A stretch of DNA of 64,000 nt, from contig NZ_JBKKHQ010000021.1 of NCBI RefSeq assembly GCF_046614695.1, forward strand, positions 62,001 through 126,000, read 5' to 3'. The translations under genes and the position numbers were made by a program. Source of the DNA: Pokkaliibacter sp046614695. GTDB taxonomy: Bacteria; Pseudomonadota; Gammaproteobacteria; Pseudomonadales; Balneatricaceae. The notes below the pieces were generated by a model. The model was not told the DNA's origin. It searched no databases and saw only the letters and a list, made by a program, of their open reading frames with translations. Every line of letters begins with the position of its first letter. The first letter of the stretch is position 1. Shown in pieces: positions 17,362 through 25,822 of the stretch.

Positions 17362-19008
17362 CTAACGATATTGGTTTCGGCCTTCACGCTTGGCGACATA
17401 CAGCGCTTCATCGGCTTGACGCAGCAGAGTGTCATCGTCCACCGCGGCGGTAGGGTTCCAGGTGCCAATACCTAGGCTCAGGGTGATGCAGTGAGCACTC
17501 TTGCTGCTCTCGTGGGGAATATCGAGTTTACGCACGGCATCAAGCAGGGCTATTACCTGTTGTTCAGCCACTGAACGAGGGCAGTTAGGCAGCAGGCAGG
17601 CAAACTCTTCCCCGCCGTAACGGGCGACCAGTGCACCGTTGACCTGAAGATGCTTTTCCAGACAACGCGCTACCTGCTGTAAGGCCGCATCCCCGGCCAA
17701 ATGGCCATAGGTGTCGTTGTAGGCTTTGAAAAAATCGATATCGATCATCAGCAACTGGAAAAATTCCTCGCGTTCCCGTGACTCCCGCAGCATACGTTTC
17801 AGGCGCTGGTCAAAGGCACGTCGATTGGGAATGCCGGTCAAACTGTCCGTTAGCGACTGACGCTCCAGCGCTTCACGTTGGCGCACCACCGTGCTCGCAT
17901 AGCTGGTGAGAGAATGGGCGATTTCGGCGATTTCATCCTTGCCGTTCAGATCATCATAACCGCGCATGCTGGTGGCTTCTTCGGTGACCAGCAGGTTCAA
18001 ACGCTTCAGGCGACGAACAATGCGCCGCTGGATCAGGTAGGTAATGCCGAGCACCAGCAGCAGAATCGCGATGGATATGATGCCCACCAGGCGAATCTGC
18101 ACACCCACACTTTCAGCGCTTTTCTGGCTTTGTTTGAGAATGTCCTGACTGAAGGCGTAGGTCTGGTATTCCGTCTGGGTCGCATAATCCATCACCAGAG
18201 TGCGGACGAAATTGCCTTTGGAGGTGGTGCGCGTCTGCAATCGGCTTTGGTTCATCGACAGTGACAGCAGGCCTTCATCGTCCACCAGCAAGGTTTCCAG
18301 CCGCTGCAGATAGGGCATCAGTTGGACGTGCTGCTGCGCTGTTAGCTGCTGTTGCTGTAAGCGAAGGGCGATCAGGCTTTCCCGTATCTGCTGACGTAAA
18401 CTGAGTTGGGCATCGGTCGAGCGTAGCTCAGTCACCTGAGTCGACAGGCTTGCCAGGCGGGCAAAAAACATAAACCACTGATTAATGGCCGTTTGCTGTG
18501 CCTCGCTGTGCGCTAATGTCAGTTGATACTCCTGAACCTGCTGGAAAAGCTCTACCAACAGGTTTTCCTGTTGCAGCAGACTGTGGCGTTGCTCAAGGCG
18601 TTGCTCAGTCAGACCATTCAGATTGCTCTGTTCATCTTCAATGATTTGCAGCTGCTGATTAAGTTCCTCGCCAATACCATGGCGCTGGTTGAACTGACGG
18701 ATCTCGGCAATCTTGTCGGTGATGGCCGAGTGAGCATTATGTCGCTGGGACTGGCTACTGGCGTGGGTCAGGCTTTCGGTGAGGTACGTCAGTTCATTGA
18801 CCAGACTGAATATCCGCGCGGACTTAATGACTGTCGGAATGGAAGAATGAGTGATGCTGTTGAGAATCTGCTGAACGTCGATCAGCCGTGAGAAGGTGAT
18901 GCCGGTAACGGTGATAAACAGCAGCATAATGACCAGCAAGCCGCCACCGAGCAGGGTGGTGAGGGTGAAGCGGCGGTTCTTGGCAGGCGCTCGCGCTACC
19001 GGGGTCAT
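17362..19008 (-). CDS. Membrane-bound diguanylate cyclase (GGDEF)
   Basis: 548 residues: TM helix (about 14-40), a long helical periplasmic sensor region rich in Gln and Leu to about 300, a second TM (about 310-330), a HAMP-like linker with IAEIAHSLTSYAS, and a C-terminal GGDEF domain. The domain has SLTDSLTGIPNRRAFDQRL, IDIDFFKAYNDTYGH and an intact YGGEEF signature, so it is predicted to make c-di-GMP. The RxxD inhibitory site expected five residues before GGEEF is absent. ATG 19008 is preferred over GTG 19017 because an AGG lies about 10 nt ahead; either is possible. Signal unknown. Confidence 0.9.
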   Translation of the reverse strand: MTPVARAPAKNRRFTLTTLLGGGLLVIMLLFITVTGITFSRLIDVQQILNSITHSSIPTVIKSARIFSLVNELTYLTESLTHASSQSQRHNAHSAITDKIAEIRQFNQRHGIGEELNQQLQIIEDEQSNLNGLTEQRLEQRHSLLQQENLLVELFQQVQEYQLTLAHSEAQQTAINQWFMFFARLASLSTQVTELRSTDAQLSLRQQIRESLIALRLQQQQLTAQQHVQLMPYLQRLETLLVDDEGLLSLSMNQSRLQTRTTSKGNFVRTLVMDYATQTEYQTYAFSQDILKQSQKSAESVGVQIRLVGIISIAILLLVLGITYLIQRRIVRRLKRLNLLVTEEATSMRGYDDLNGKDEIAEIAHSLTSYASTVVRQREALERQSLTDSLTGIPNRRAFDQRLKRMLRESREREEFFQLLMIDIDFFKAYNDTYGHLAGDAALQQVARCLEKHLQVNGALVARYGGEEFACLLPNCPRSVAEQQVIALLDAVRKLDIPHESSKSAHCITLSLGIGTWNPTAAVDDDTLLRQADEALYVAKREGRNQYR

Positions 19009-19228
19009 TGAACACACCTGTTCAGATCAATGGCCAAAAGGATGATCACGAGTGGCGACTTCCTTGTTCGTCCTGAAGGGGCTGCTATGTCTGAAGTGCT
19101 GTCCGCTTCAAGCGGTCCGGCAACACGACACTGTGATGAACCCTAGGTATAACGCAAAGCAATAAGTGCTGGGAAGCCTTGCGCGCCTTCAGCGTGTCAT
19201 TCTCCGCAATCTGCACGTAGTGGAGCGG

Positions 19229-20176
19229 TTAGCTTAAGACCACTTTGGGAAAATAGAACGACACCACCCAGTTAGGTGCATCCACCACTTCACTGATACG
19301 TAAGTCCCCACAGACGGAGCAGAGCATGTAAGCCGTCTCGGCAGGCATGTGCTGGGTTTGGCAGAGCCAGTCGATGCAATGGCGCACTGCGCTCTGGCAG
19401 GCCGTCATCAGGTTATTTTCAATACCGGTGAACGCTTCATAACCCTGAACATCCAGATGCCGGGTCACCGGGCCAGAGGTGGAGAAGCGCGGTGTGCGCA
19501 GAGGCGTCTGCTTGATCAGCTCCAGTGTCAGCACGACATCCATTGCGCTCTCGATGGCGGTGCCGCAGATTTCGCCATCGCCCTGTGCCGCATGGGTATC
19601 GCCGATGGAAAACAGTGCGCCTTCCACCTCCACCGGCAGATACAGCGTCGTTCCGGCGCCGAGGTCGCGAATATCCAGATTACCGCCCACGTGGCGTGGT
19701 GGAATAATACTGTGCTTGCCGGGGGCAGCGGGCGCGACACCCAGTGTTCCTGCAAAGGGCTTAAGAGGGACTCGTGCCCAATCGCCCATGGCAACCGGAT
19801 TCAGGGAGGAATCATAGTGCCAGAGCTGTAGCGCCGGTTCGGCAAAGTCCTCACTGAGCAAACCAAACCCAGGAATATTGGCCGACCAGCCAAAGCCGCT
19901 TGGGTGAAACTCCTCCAGATGAATCGCCAGAATATCGCCCGGTGAGGCATCTTCAATCCAGATCGGGCCTGTCACCGGGTTGGCGGTCTCTGCCGGGAGG
20001 TGAAGTACATCGTGGGCGGTCGACTCGGCCGTAAAGTAGCCATTGGCGGCATCCCGGCACTGGAGCAGGAGCTGTTGACCCGAATGGGCGCGATGCACCG
20101 GCGTGATCCGGTTATCCCAGCCAAAATGACAGTGGCGGTCGTGAATGGTGGGGATGGTAAGGGGTGAATTGCACAT
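19229..20176 (-). CDS. Acetamidase/formamidase family protein
   Basis: 315-residue FmdA/AmdA family hydrolase, which releases ammonia from small amides. Family marks include GPIWIEDASPGDILAIHLEEF, GKHSIIPPRHVGGNLDIRDLGAGTTLYLPVEVEGALFSIGDTHAAQGDGEICGTAIE (metal-binding His/Asp/Glu) and a Cys-rich C-terminal part (YMLCSVCGDLRISEVVD). Substrate cannot be told. A LysR gene lies directly upstream on the same strand and is the likely regulator. The 211-bp gap to the diguanylate cyclase downstream shows no gene. Confidence 0.85.
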   Translation of the reverse strand: MCNSPLTIPTIHDRHCHFGWDNRITPVHRAHSGQQLLLQCRDAANGYFTAESTAHDVLHLPAETANPVTGPIWIEDASPGDILAIHLEEFHPSGFGWSANIPGFGLLSEDFAEPALQLWHYDSSLNPVAMGDWARVPLKPFAGTLGVAPAAPGKHSIIPPRHVGGNLDIRDLGAGTTLYLPVEVEGALFSIGDTHAAQGDGEICGTAIESAMDVVLTLELIKQTPLRTPRFSTSGPVTRHLDVQGYEAFTGIENNLMTACQSAVRHCIDWLCQTQHMPAETAYMLCSVCGDLRISEVVDAPNWVVSFYFPKVVLS

Positions 20177-20276
20177 AAGCCCTCCTGCTGGTCAGCGGTC
20201 CTTGGCGAGACAGTGCCAGAGAATAGGCTGTCTCGTGCTTAAGGCCTTGTAGGGCTGGGGGCGGTGAAAGCAAGGC

Positions 20277-21209
20277 TCAGGTCAGGCAGCGCCAGTTTTC
20301 ATAACCTTCGACATTGAAGTCATAAGCGCGGATGGCACGCAGGGTTGCGGCCTGAAAGTCTGCGACCAGCTCGGAGCGCTTGGCGGAGGTTGGATAGGCC
20401 AGCACATAGCGGTAGCGTATTTCGGAGACAAAAGGACGCACCACCACCTGATTCGGTTGCCAGATCCGTGCGGCAAAGGGCTCAACGACGGAAATTCCCA
20501 AGCCGTGGGCGACCATGGCGTAGCGGGTGTGAGAGGAATGGGTCTTGATGGAATAGCGGGTCTTGATCTGCGCCTTATCGATGGTGGCTTGCTCCATGTC
20601 ATAGGCACGCGGGCCGATGGGCAGCCAGCCAATCAGGGTTTCCCCTTCCAGATCATCCGGATAGATCAGCGCTTTTTCTGCAAGACGGTGGCCGGGCGGC
20701 ATCGCGCAAAGCATACCCAGATCCATCAAATGGGTTTGCTCAATACCGGCAATTTCAGGAAATGCCGGGCACAGGGCCATATCGACTTTCATGTCCTGCA
20801 GCTTCAGCAGAATTTCAGAGGTATTGCAGCTGGTCACATGAATGGTGACTTTGGGGTCATCACTCACAAACTCTTTCAGCACTTGCGGCAGGAGTGACGT
20901 CGACAGTACCGGCGAGCAGGCGACATTGATGTGCTCGGGTGCATCATTGCGGATGTTGTTGGCGACCTGACGTAAACGTTCCAGACCCAGAAAGTTCTCT
21001 TCCACTGCCTTATAAAAACGGATGCCTGCATTGGTGGGTTCAAGGCGGCCCTTGGTGCGGGTAAAGAGACGAATGCCAAGATCCGCTTCCAGATCAGAAA
21101 TCAGGCGGCTGATGGCAGGCTGGGTGATGTTCATCTGTCGTGCAGCACCCACGGTGGTGCCGGTGACCATCAAACAGCGGAAGGCTTCCACCTGACGAAA
21201 CTGGATCAT
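20277..21209 (-). CDS. LysR-family transcriptional regulator
   Basis: 310-residue LysR regulator. N-terminal winged helix FRQVEAFRCLMVTGTTVGAAR with QMNITQPAISRLISDLEADLGIRLF, followed by a periplasmic-binding-type effector domain. The overall pattern is like the opine/octopine-type LysR proteins (NocR/OccR), but effector specificity cannot be assigned. Co-oriented with the amidase gene 100 bp downstream, so it probably controls amide use. Confidence 0.87.
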   Translation of the reverse strand: MIQFRQVEAFRCLMVTGTTVGAARQMNITQPAISRLISDLEADLGIRLFTRTKGRLEPTNAGIRFYKAVEENFLGLERLRQVANNIRNDAPEHINVACSPVLSTSLLPQVLKEFVSDDPKVTIHVTSCNTSEILLKLQDMKVDMALCPAFPEIAGIEQTHLMDLGMLCAMPPGHRLAEKALIYPDDLEGETLIGWLPIGPRAYDMEQATIDKAQIKTRYSIKTHSSHTRYAMVAHGLGISVVEPFAARIWQPNQVVVRPFVSEIRYRYVLAYPTSAKRSELVADFQAATLRAIRAYDFNVEGYENWRCLT

Positions 21210-21383
21210 GACAAGTACCCTTGGAAACGCGTCGACAACGGAATAAGAAATGGTGATCAGTTATCCAGGACTATGCAAGGGTGCTATGTGCAACCGAGCG
21301 TCTCAGGTCGCCTTTACAGAAAAGTTTGGCGCTATTGTCACCGCTCGTCGGCTTATCTCAGGGGTGAGGGCGCGGTCGGGCCA

Positions 21384-21392
21384 TGCTATGAT
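21384..21392 (+). promoter_or_regulatory. Extended -10 promoter for gmk
   Basis: TGCTATGAT (TATGAT at 21387-21392 preceded by TGC) lies about 80 bp before gmk. No convincing -35. It fits a housekeeping extended -10 promoter for gmk-rpoZ-spoT. Confidence 0.4.
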
Positions 21393-21470
21393 TGCCGCCT
21401 CTGGTAGGCAGTGTCTGTGCACTTGCCATGATCTCAAGGCAGTCAGGACCGGCAGGAATTACCTCTTACT

Positions 21471-22091
21471 ATGTCCAAGGGTCAACTTTACATTGTCTCG
21501 GCACCCTCAGGTGCAGGCAAAACCAGCCTGGTGAAAGCGTTGCTCGCGCGAGATCCCGAGGTTGGCGTTTCCGTCTCCCATACCACTCGTGCCCAGCGCC
21601 CCGGTGAAGATCAGGGAGTGCACTATCACTTTGTCAGCAAGGAGCAGTTTCACACTCTGCTGGGCGAAGGTGCGTTTATTGAGCACGCCGAAGTGTTCGG
21701 TAACTTCTACGGGACGACTCAGGCTGCTGCTGAACAGGTACTGGCTCAGGGTAAGGATGTCATTCTTGAGATCGACTGGCAGGGTGCCCAGCAGGTACGC
21801 CGCATGATTCCTGAGTCGGTAGGAATTTTTATCCTCCCGCCGGAACGCGAAGCCCTGTTACAGCGACTCAATAGCCGAGGACAGGATTCTGACGAGATCA
21901 TTGCTGGTCGCATGGCGAAAGCCGTCAGTGAAATGTCTCACTACCCGGAATATGACTATCTCATCTTTAACGATGATTTTGAGACGGCGGTGGAAGAGCT
22001 GGCGGCTATTTTCAAGGCCGGTCGTTGCCAGCTGGCTCGCCAGCAGCAAAATCAGGCAGCCACACTGGCGGCGCTCTTGTCAGAGATTTAA
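21471..22091 (+). CDS. gmk: Guanylate kinase
   Basis: 206-residue enzyme that phosphorylates GMP to GDP with ATP. P-loop SAPSGAGKTSL at residues 9-19, then SVSHTTRAQRPGEDQGVHYHFVS (GMP binding) and ILEIDWQGAQQVR. The length is normal. First gene of the conserved gmk-rpoZ-spoT set, linking guanine nucleotide supply, RNA polymerase omega and ppGpp metabolism. Confidence 0.96.
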   Translation: MSKGQLYIVSAPSGAGKTSLVKALLARDPEVGVSVSHTTRAQRPGEDQGVHYHFVSKEQFHTLLGEGAFIEHAEVFGNFYGTTQAAAEQVLAQGKDVILEIDWQGAQQVRRMIPESVGIFILPPEREALLQRLNSRGQDSDEIIAGRMAKAVSEMSHYPEYDYLIFNDDFETAVEELAAIFKAGRCQLARQQQNQAATLAALLSEI

Positions 22092-22237
22092 CGCTGACGT
22101 AGACTTGCGCCTCTTGCCTAAGGGCAATGACTGATCAAATTTTGTGCAGTTGACGGTTTTTTGTGTCAGCTGCCAGCGGGAAACCTCGCTTTCCTCTTGA
22201 TTCTCTTGATATTTATCGGAAGGGTAGACAGAAGACT

Positions 22238-22453
22238 ATGGCACGTGTGACTGTCGAAGATTGTCTGGACAACGTAGAAAACCGCTTTGAACTGGTTATG
22301 GTAGCGTCCAAGCGCGCTCGCCAGATCGCCACCGGCGGTAAAGAGCCCAAGGTAGCCTGGGAAAATGATAAACCCACCGTTGTTGCCCTGCGTGAAGTGG
22401 CAATTGGTGCGGTGACCCCTTCTACCCTGGAGGCAGATGAAGAAGAGTTTTAA
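22238..22453 (+). CDS. rpoZ: DNA-directed RNA polymerase omega subunit
   Basis: 71-residue omega subunit, which supports assembly of RNA polymerase and forms part of a ppGpp site. Starts MARVTVEDCLDNVENRFELVMVASKRARQ, the family signature. The frame is open 75 nt further upstream, but ATG 22238 aligns with known omega starts. C-terminus is acidic (EADEEEF). The 146-bp gap to gmk holds no clear gene. Confidence 0.96.
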   Translation: MARVTVEDCLDNVENRFELVMVASKRARQIATGGKEPKVAWENDKPTVVALREVAIGAVTPSTLEADEEEF

Positions 22454-22467
22454 CCAGAGGTAACGCG

Positions 22468-24597
22468 GTGGGGACCATCCTTACGCTGGCAGAGCGTCTC
22501 AGTGAGCACCTGACGCCTGACGAAGTTAATCAGGTAAAGCGAGCCTACTACTACGCTGAGCAGGCCCACGATGGTCAATCGCGTAAATCGGGTGAACCCT
22601 ACATCATCCATCCCCTTGCTGTGGCAGGTATTCTGGCCAACATGGGGATGGACGCCCAAAGCCTGATGGCAGCGATGCTGCATGATGTCATCGAAGACAC
22701 AGGCATTCCCAAGAACGCCCTCAGAAGCCAATTCGGTGAAACGGTTTCCGAACTGGTGGATGGCGTAAGCAAACTCAACAAGATGGAGTTTGCCTCCAAG
22801 GCCGAAGCGCAGGCCGAGAATTTCCAGAAGATGGTGTTGGCGATGGCAGCGGATATTCGCGTCATTCTCGTCAAACTGTCTGACCGTCTTCATAACATGC
22901 GCACCATCGGTGCCATGTCTGCACCTTCCCAGCGACGTATTGCCCGTGAAACCCTGGACATCTATGCGCCTATTGCCGGTCGCTTAGGGATGCATCAGAT
23001 ACGTACCGAGCTGGAAGATCTGGCATTCGCCGCTTATTACCCAATGCGCGCGCGCCGTCTGGCAGCCGCCGTTGAGCGTTTTCGCGAAAGCCGTCGTGAG
23101 GAAGTCGAGCAGCATTTGAGTCTGGTCGATGAGCGCCTGAGTGCGATGGATGTTCGTCATCAGATTACCTGGCGCAAGCGACACCTCAACAGCATCTACA
23201 ACAAGATGCGTGAGCGTCAGCGCCTCTCGACCATCATGTCGACGCAGGTGGTGTCCATCATTACCGACACTGTAGACAGCTGTTATCGCATTCTTGGTAT
23301 GCTGCATAACCTCTTTAAGCCCGTCCCCGGTACCTTCTCTGATTACATCGCTATTTCCAAAGCTAACGGCTATCAGTCCCTTCACACCAATCTTTTCACC
23401 GGTCGCGGCTATCAGCTGGAAGTACTGATTCGCACTGAAGAAATGGATATGGTGGCAACGCAAGGCATTGCCAGCCAGTGGGCAGCCTCAAAGAGTAGTG
23501 ACCGGATCCGCGGCTCCCAGCATCGTGCCGAGCAGTGGGTGGCGGGCCTGGTGGAGATGCAGCGTCGTGCCGGTAACTCGTTGGAGTTTATCGAGCATGT
23601 GAAGGAAGACCTGTTCCCCGATGAAGTCTATATCTTCACGCCGAAAGGGCAGATTCTGGAAATGCCACGCGGTGCGACGGCCGTCGACTTTGCCTATGCC
23701 GTGCATACCCAGATTGGTAACAGCTGCGTCGGCTGCTATGTCGACGGTCAGTTAGCACCGTTGAGCAGCCCGATTCAGAGTGGTCAGACCGTCGAAATCA
23801 TTACCAAAGACGGCTCTCATCCGAATTCCGCCTGGCTTAACTTTGTGGTGACCGGCAAGGCGCGCAGCAGTATTCGCCACTTCCTGAAAAATATGGAGCG
23901 CAGTGACTCCATTGCGCTGGGTCGTCGTTTGTTCTCGCAGGCCGCCGCAAGTTATGGCTACAGTCTGGAGCATTTGAGCGAAACCGCCTTGCGTGAACTG
24001 CTGGAAGAAACCGGGCTGGCTGAGCTTGATGATGTTATGGAAGAGGTCGGCCTGGGTAAACGGACGCCTCAGGTCGTGGCTCATCGTCTGCAACCGCGGG
24101 CTCATGATGATGCCTCGCTGGCGTCTTTAAGCGCGCCGCAAGCGCTGGTCATCAATGGTGCGGAAGGTATGCTGGTGAAGTTTGCCCGCTGCTGTTATCC
24201 CTTGCCGGGCGACCCGATTCTGGGTCACTTCGCCAGCGGCAGTCTGATGGTTCATCATGCGCAGTGCAGGAATACCACCGAGTGGCGTCAGCATGCTGAT
24301 AAATGCCTGACTCTCACCTGGGATGACAAAATTGACCGCGAGTTTACCGTACGGCTTTCGATTCAGGCGCTGTCGAGTCGTGACCTGTTGCCTGATATGG
24401 CCTCTGCAGCGAGCAGAGGTGCAGCGGTTGTGACCGGGGTTTCGATGGATGAGCAGGAAGGTTCGGTCAGTCAGATAGATATGCAGCTCAAAGTGAAGAG
24501 CCGTGTGCATTTGGCGCGAGTGATTCGTCGCCTGCGTCATCTTAAGTTTGTGCAGCGAATTTCGCGCGTACTGCCGATGATTTCTATCAAGGGCTAA
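22468..24597 (+). CDS. spoT: Bifunctional (p)ppGpp synthetase/hydrolase SpoT
   Basis: 709 residues. Order: HD hydrolase domain (HPLAVAGILANMG, LHDVIEDTGIP) in about 30-180, RelA/SpoT synthetase domain (SDYIAISKANGYQSLHT, about 290-310), TGS domain (FTPKGQILEMPRGATAVDFAYAVH), a central helical region, and a C-terminal ACT domain. The intact HD motif indicates it can degrade ppGpp. Start is GTG 22468 with AGAGG 7 nt ahead, 14 nt after rpoZ. No terminator on its own strand is evident before the convergent RNA gene. Confidence 0.96.
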   Translation: MGTILTLAERLSEHLTPDEVNQVKRAYYYAEQAHDGQSRKSGEPYIIHPLAVAGILANMGMDAQSLMAAMLHDVIEDTGIPKNALRSQFGETVSELVDGVSKLNKMEFASKAEAQAENFQKMVLAMAADIRVILVKLSDRLHNMRTIGAMSAPSQRRIARETLDIYAPIAGRLGMHQIRTELEDLAFAAYYPMRARRLAAAVERFRESRREEVEQHLSLVDERLSAMDVRHQITWRKRHLNSIYNKMRERQRLSTIMSTQVVSIITDTVDSCYRILGMLHNLFKPVPGTFSDYIAISKANGYQSLHTNLFTGRGYQLEVLIRTEEMDMVATQGIASQWAASKSSDRIRGSQHRAEQWVAGLVEMQRRAGNSLEFIEHVKEDLFPDEVYIFTPKGQILEMPRGATAVDFAYAVHTQIGNSCVGCYVDGQLAPLSSPIQSGQTVEIITKDGSHPNSAWLNFVVTGKARSSIRHFLKNMERSDSIALGRRLFSQAAASYGYSLEHLSETALRELLEETGLAELDDVMEEVGLGKRTPQVVAHRLQPRAHDDASLASLSAPQALVINGAEGMLVKFARCCYPLPGDPILGHFASGSLMVHHAQCRNTTEWRQHADKCLTLTWDDKIDREFTVRLSIQALSSRDLLPDMASAASRGAAVVTGVSMDEQEGSVSQIDMQLKVKSRVHLARVIRRLRHLKFVQRISRVLPMISIKG

Positions 24598-24640
24598 ATT
24601 CGCTCGAGGATGGCAGGCCTGAGTGTTATTGTCAGGCCAG

Positions 24641-24669
24641 AAAACAAAAAAGACCTTAAATAAGGTCTT
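24641..24669 (-). terminator. Intrinsic terminator of the CsrB-like RNA
   Basis: On the minus strand AAGACCTT-ATTT-AAGGTCTT is followed by TTTTTGTTTT. An 8-bp stem with a long U-tract gives a clear terminator. The T-tract exists only on the minus side, so it does not terminate spoT. Confidence 0.9.
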
Positions 24670-24878
24670 CAAAAGTACTTCACATTGTCCCTGTAAAACT
24701 GAGCAGGTGAGGAAAAGACGGTCCTTGTCATTCCTCAATCCATCCATGCTCTTCCGTGATCGTGTATCCCTACGGGCCTCCTGGCCTACTATCCTGGCTA
24801 TCCCTAACGTCCTTTGGGTCAAGTCCTTAACCCGTGGCATCCCGCCTTCATCCTTGTGACGCCCATTCTGACAGTTCG
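24641..24878 (-). ncRNA. Probable CsrA/RsmA-sequestering small RNA (CsrB/RsmZ type)
   Basis: This 316-bp gap between spoT and the epimerase gene has no credible protein but, read on the minus strand, has 14 GGA triplets within 166 nt (24853 to 24688), where about 2.6 are expected by chance. Most are AGGA or GGGA. Several sit in hairpin loops: GGGTTA-AGGACT-TGACCC (24816-24833), GGCC-AGGA-GGCC (24775-24786), GTTA-GGGA-TAGC (24797-24808), GTA-GGGA-TAC (24764-24773) and GGC-GGGAT-GCC (24836-24846). The RNA ends in a strong intrinsic terminator. This is the architecture of CsrB, CsrC, RsmY and RsmZ, which titrate the translational regulator CsrA/RsmA. The 5' end near 24878 is estimated from a possible -10 (TATGCT, 24887-24892 complement). 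No sure GacA/UvrY box was found. Confidence 0.8.
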
Positions 24879-24913
24879 CAGAAAAAAGCATATAGGAATT
24901 TTTCTGAATTTTA

Positions 24914-25777
24914 CTATTTGTAATTCTGCGAAGCTTTTTGTTCCAGGTTATTAGCTGTCAGACCTGTATATCCCTTACGAAAATCGGGGTAACGCAGACA
25001 ATAGCCCGTATCGGTTAACCTTTTGTTACAGCAGCGCTTACTTCCGCCACGGCGACGGGGTTGGCCTTCCTCCACGGTTTCCACCCCTAACTGCTCCGCC
25101 ATCCACTGACACACCTCATGCAGCGTTGCCGGTTCGTTATCGGTCACAAGATAGCAGGACTCAAGGGGCTGGCCTTGTATGGCGAGTGTCAGCAAGTGCT
25201 GCATGGCGCCGATCGCATCCTCCTGATGAATACGATTGCTGTAATGCACATGCTCTCTGGCGGGAATCTTGCCTTCGCGTACCTGGTTCAGCAGGTGGTT
25301 ACGGCCTTCACCGTAAATACCGCTCAGGCGCAGGCAGGTGGTGGGGTAAGGCTGGCTGTGAATGAGCGCTTCGGCTTCCAGTAGAATGCGGCCACTGAAG
25401 CTTGCAGGCTGAGTTTCACTGGTTTCATCAATCCACTCATGATTCTGCTGGCCATAAACACTGGTCGAAGAAATAAAGAACAGATGTTTGGGTACCTGAG
25501 GTAAGGCGTTGATCAGGCGTCGTGAGCCATCAACATAGGTCGCCCGATAATGAGCTTCCTCGCGGCTGCCGGGAGCCAGCAGAATAAATACATAGTCGAC
25601 CTTGGACAGTGTGATCGGCACCTGAGGGTCGGTGAGGTCGGTATAGTGCAGGGTAACCCCGGGAAGGTTTTTCGGGCTTCGGCAAAGACCGTGAACCTGA
25701 TAGCCCTTCTGGCTGAGCTGACCGGCGAGCGCCTGACCCAGTTTCCCCAGGCCGGCAAGAAGTACGGAGGCTGACAT
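24914..25777 (-). CDS. NAD(P)-binding epimerase/dehydratase-like protein (YeeZ type)
   Basis: 287-residue SDR-extended family protein. Rossmann motif MSASVLLAGLGKLGQALA at the very N-terminus, then HLFFISSTSVYGQ and CLRLSGIYGEGRNHLL as in atypical epimerases such as E. coli YeeZ. The substrate is unknown. The C-terminal 40 residues are basic and Cys-containing (RRRGGSKRCCNKRL). The start ATG has no good ribosome site and lies 2 nt from a 16-bp palindromic element, so its expression may be leaderless or controlled there. Confidence 0.8.
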   Translation of the reverse strand: MSASVLLAGLGKLGQALAGQLSQKGYQVHGLCRSPKNLPGVTLHYTDLTDPQVPITLSKVDYVFILLAPGSREEAHYRATYVDGSRRLINALPQVPKHLFFISSTSVYGQQNHEWIDETSETQPASFSGRILLEAEALIHSQPYPTTCLRLSGIYGEGRNHLLNQVREGKIPAREHVHYSNRIHQEDAIGAMQHLLTLAIQGQPLESCYLVTDNEPATLHEVCQWMAEQLGVETVEEGQPRRRGGSKRCCNKRLTDTGYCLRYPDFRKGYTGLTANNLEQKASQNYK

Positions 25778-25779
25778 GA

Positions 25780-25795
25780 CTGGATATATCCACAG
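25780..25795. promoter_or_regulatory. LexA-like palindromic operator
   Basis: CTGGATATATCCACAG resembles the LexA box CTGT-N8-ACAG, with one mismatch in the half-site (CTGG), and contains the perfect palindrome TGGATATATCCA. It lies between the divergent epimerase and oxyR transcription units, 2 nt from the epimerase start and about 15 bp before the oxyR-side -10. Regulator not proven. Confidence 0.4.
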
Positions 25796-25810
25796 TTATT
25801 GTGTATCGGC

Positions 25811-25816
25811 TATAAT
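25811..25816 (+). promoter_or_regulatory. Consensus -10 element upstream of oxyR
   Basis: Perfect TATAAT 153 bp before the oxyR ATG; predicted start near 25823, giving a leader of about 147 nt. The -35 region coincides with the palindrome at 25780-25795 and is poor, as expected for an activated or repressed promoter. Confidence 0.55.
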
Positions 25817-25822
25817 GGCACT

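Noticed and set aside
24623..24891. Protein-coding frames over the spoT-epimerase gap on either strand
   Set aside because: They lack ribosome sites and family features, and the GGA-rich, terminator-ended RNA explains the region better.
24960..24985. GacA/UvrY-type box upstream of the CsrB-like RNA
   Set aside because: Only the left half (CGTAAG) fits; the right half of the inverted repeat is missing, and it lies inside the epimerase gene.
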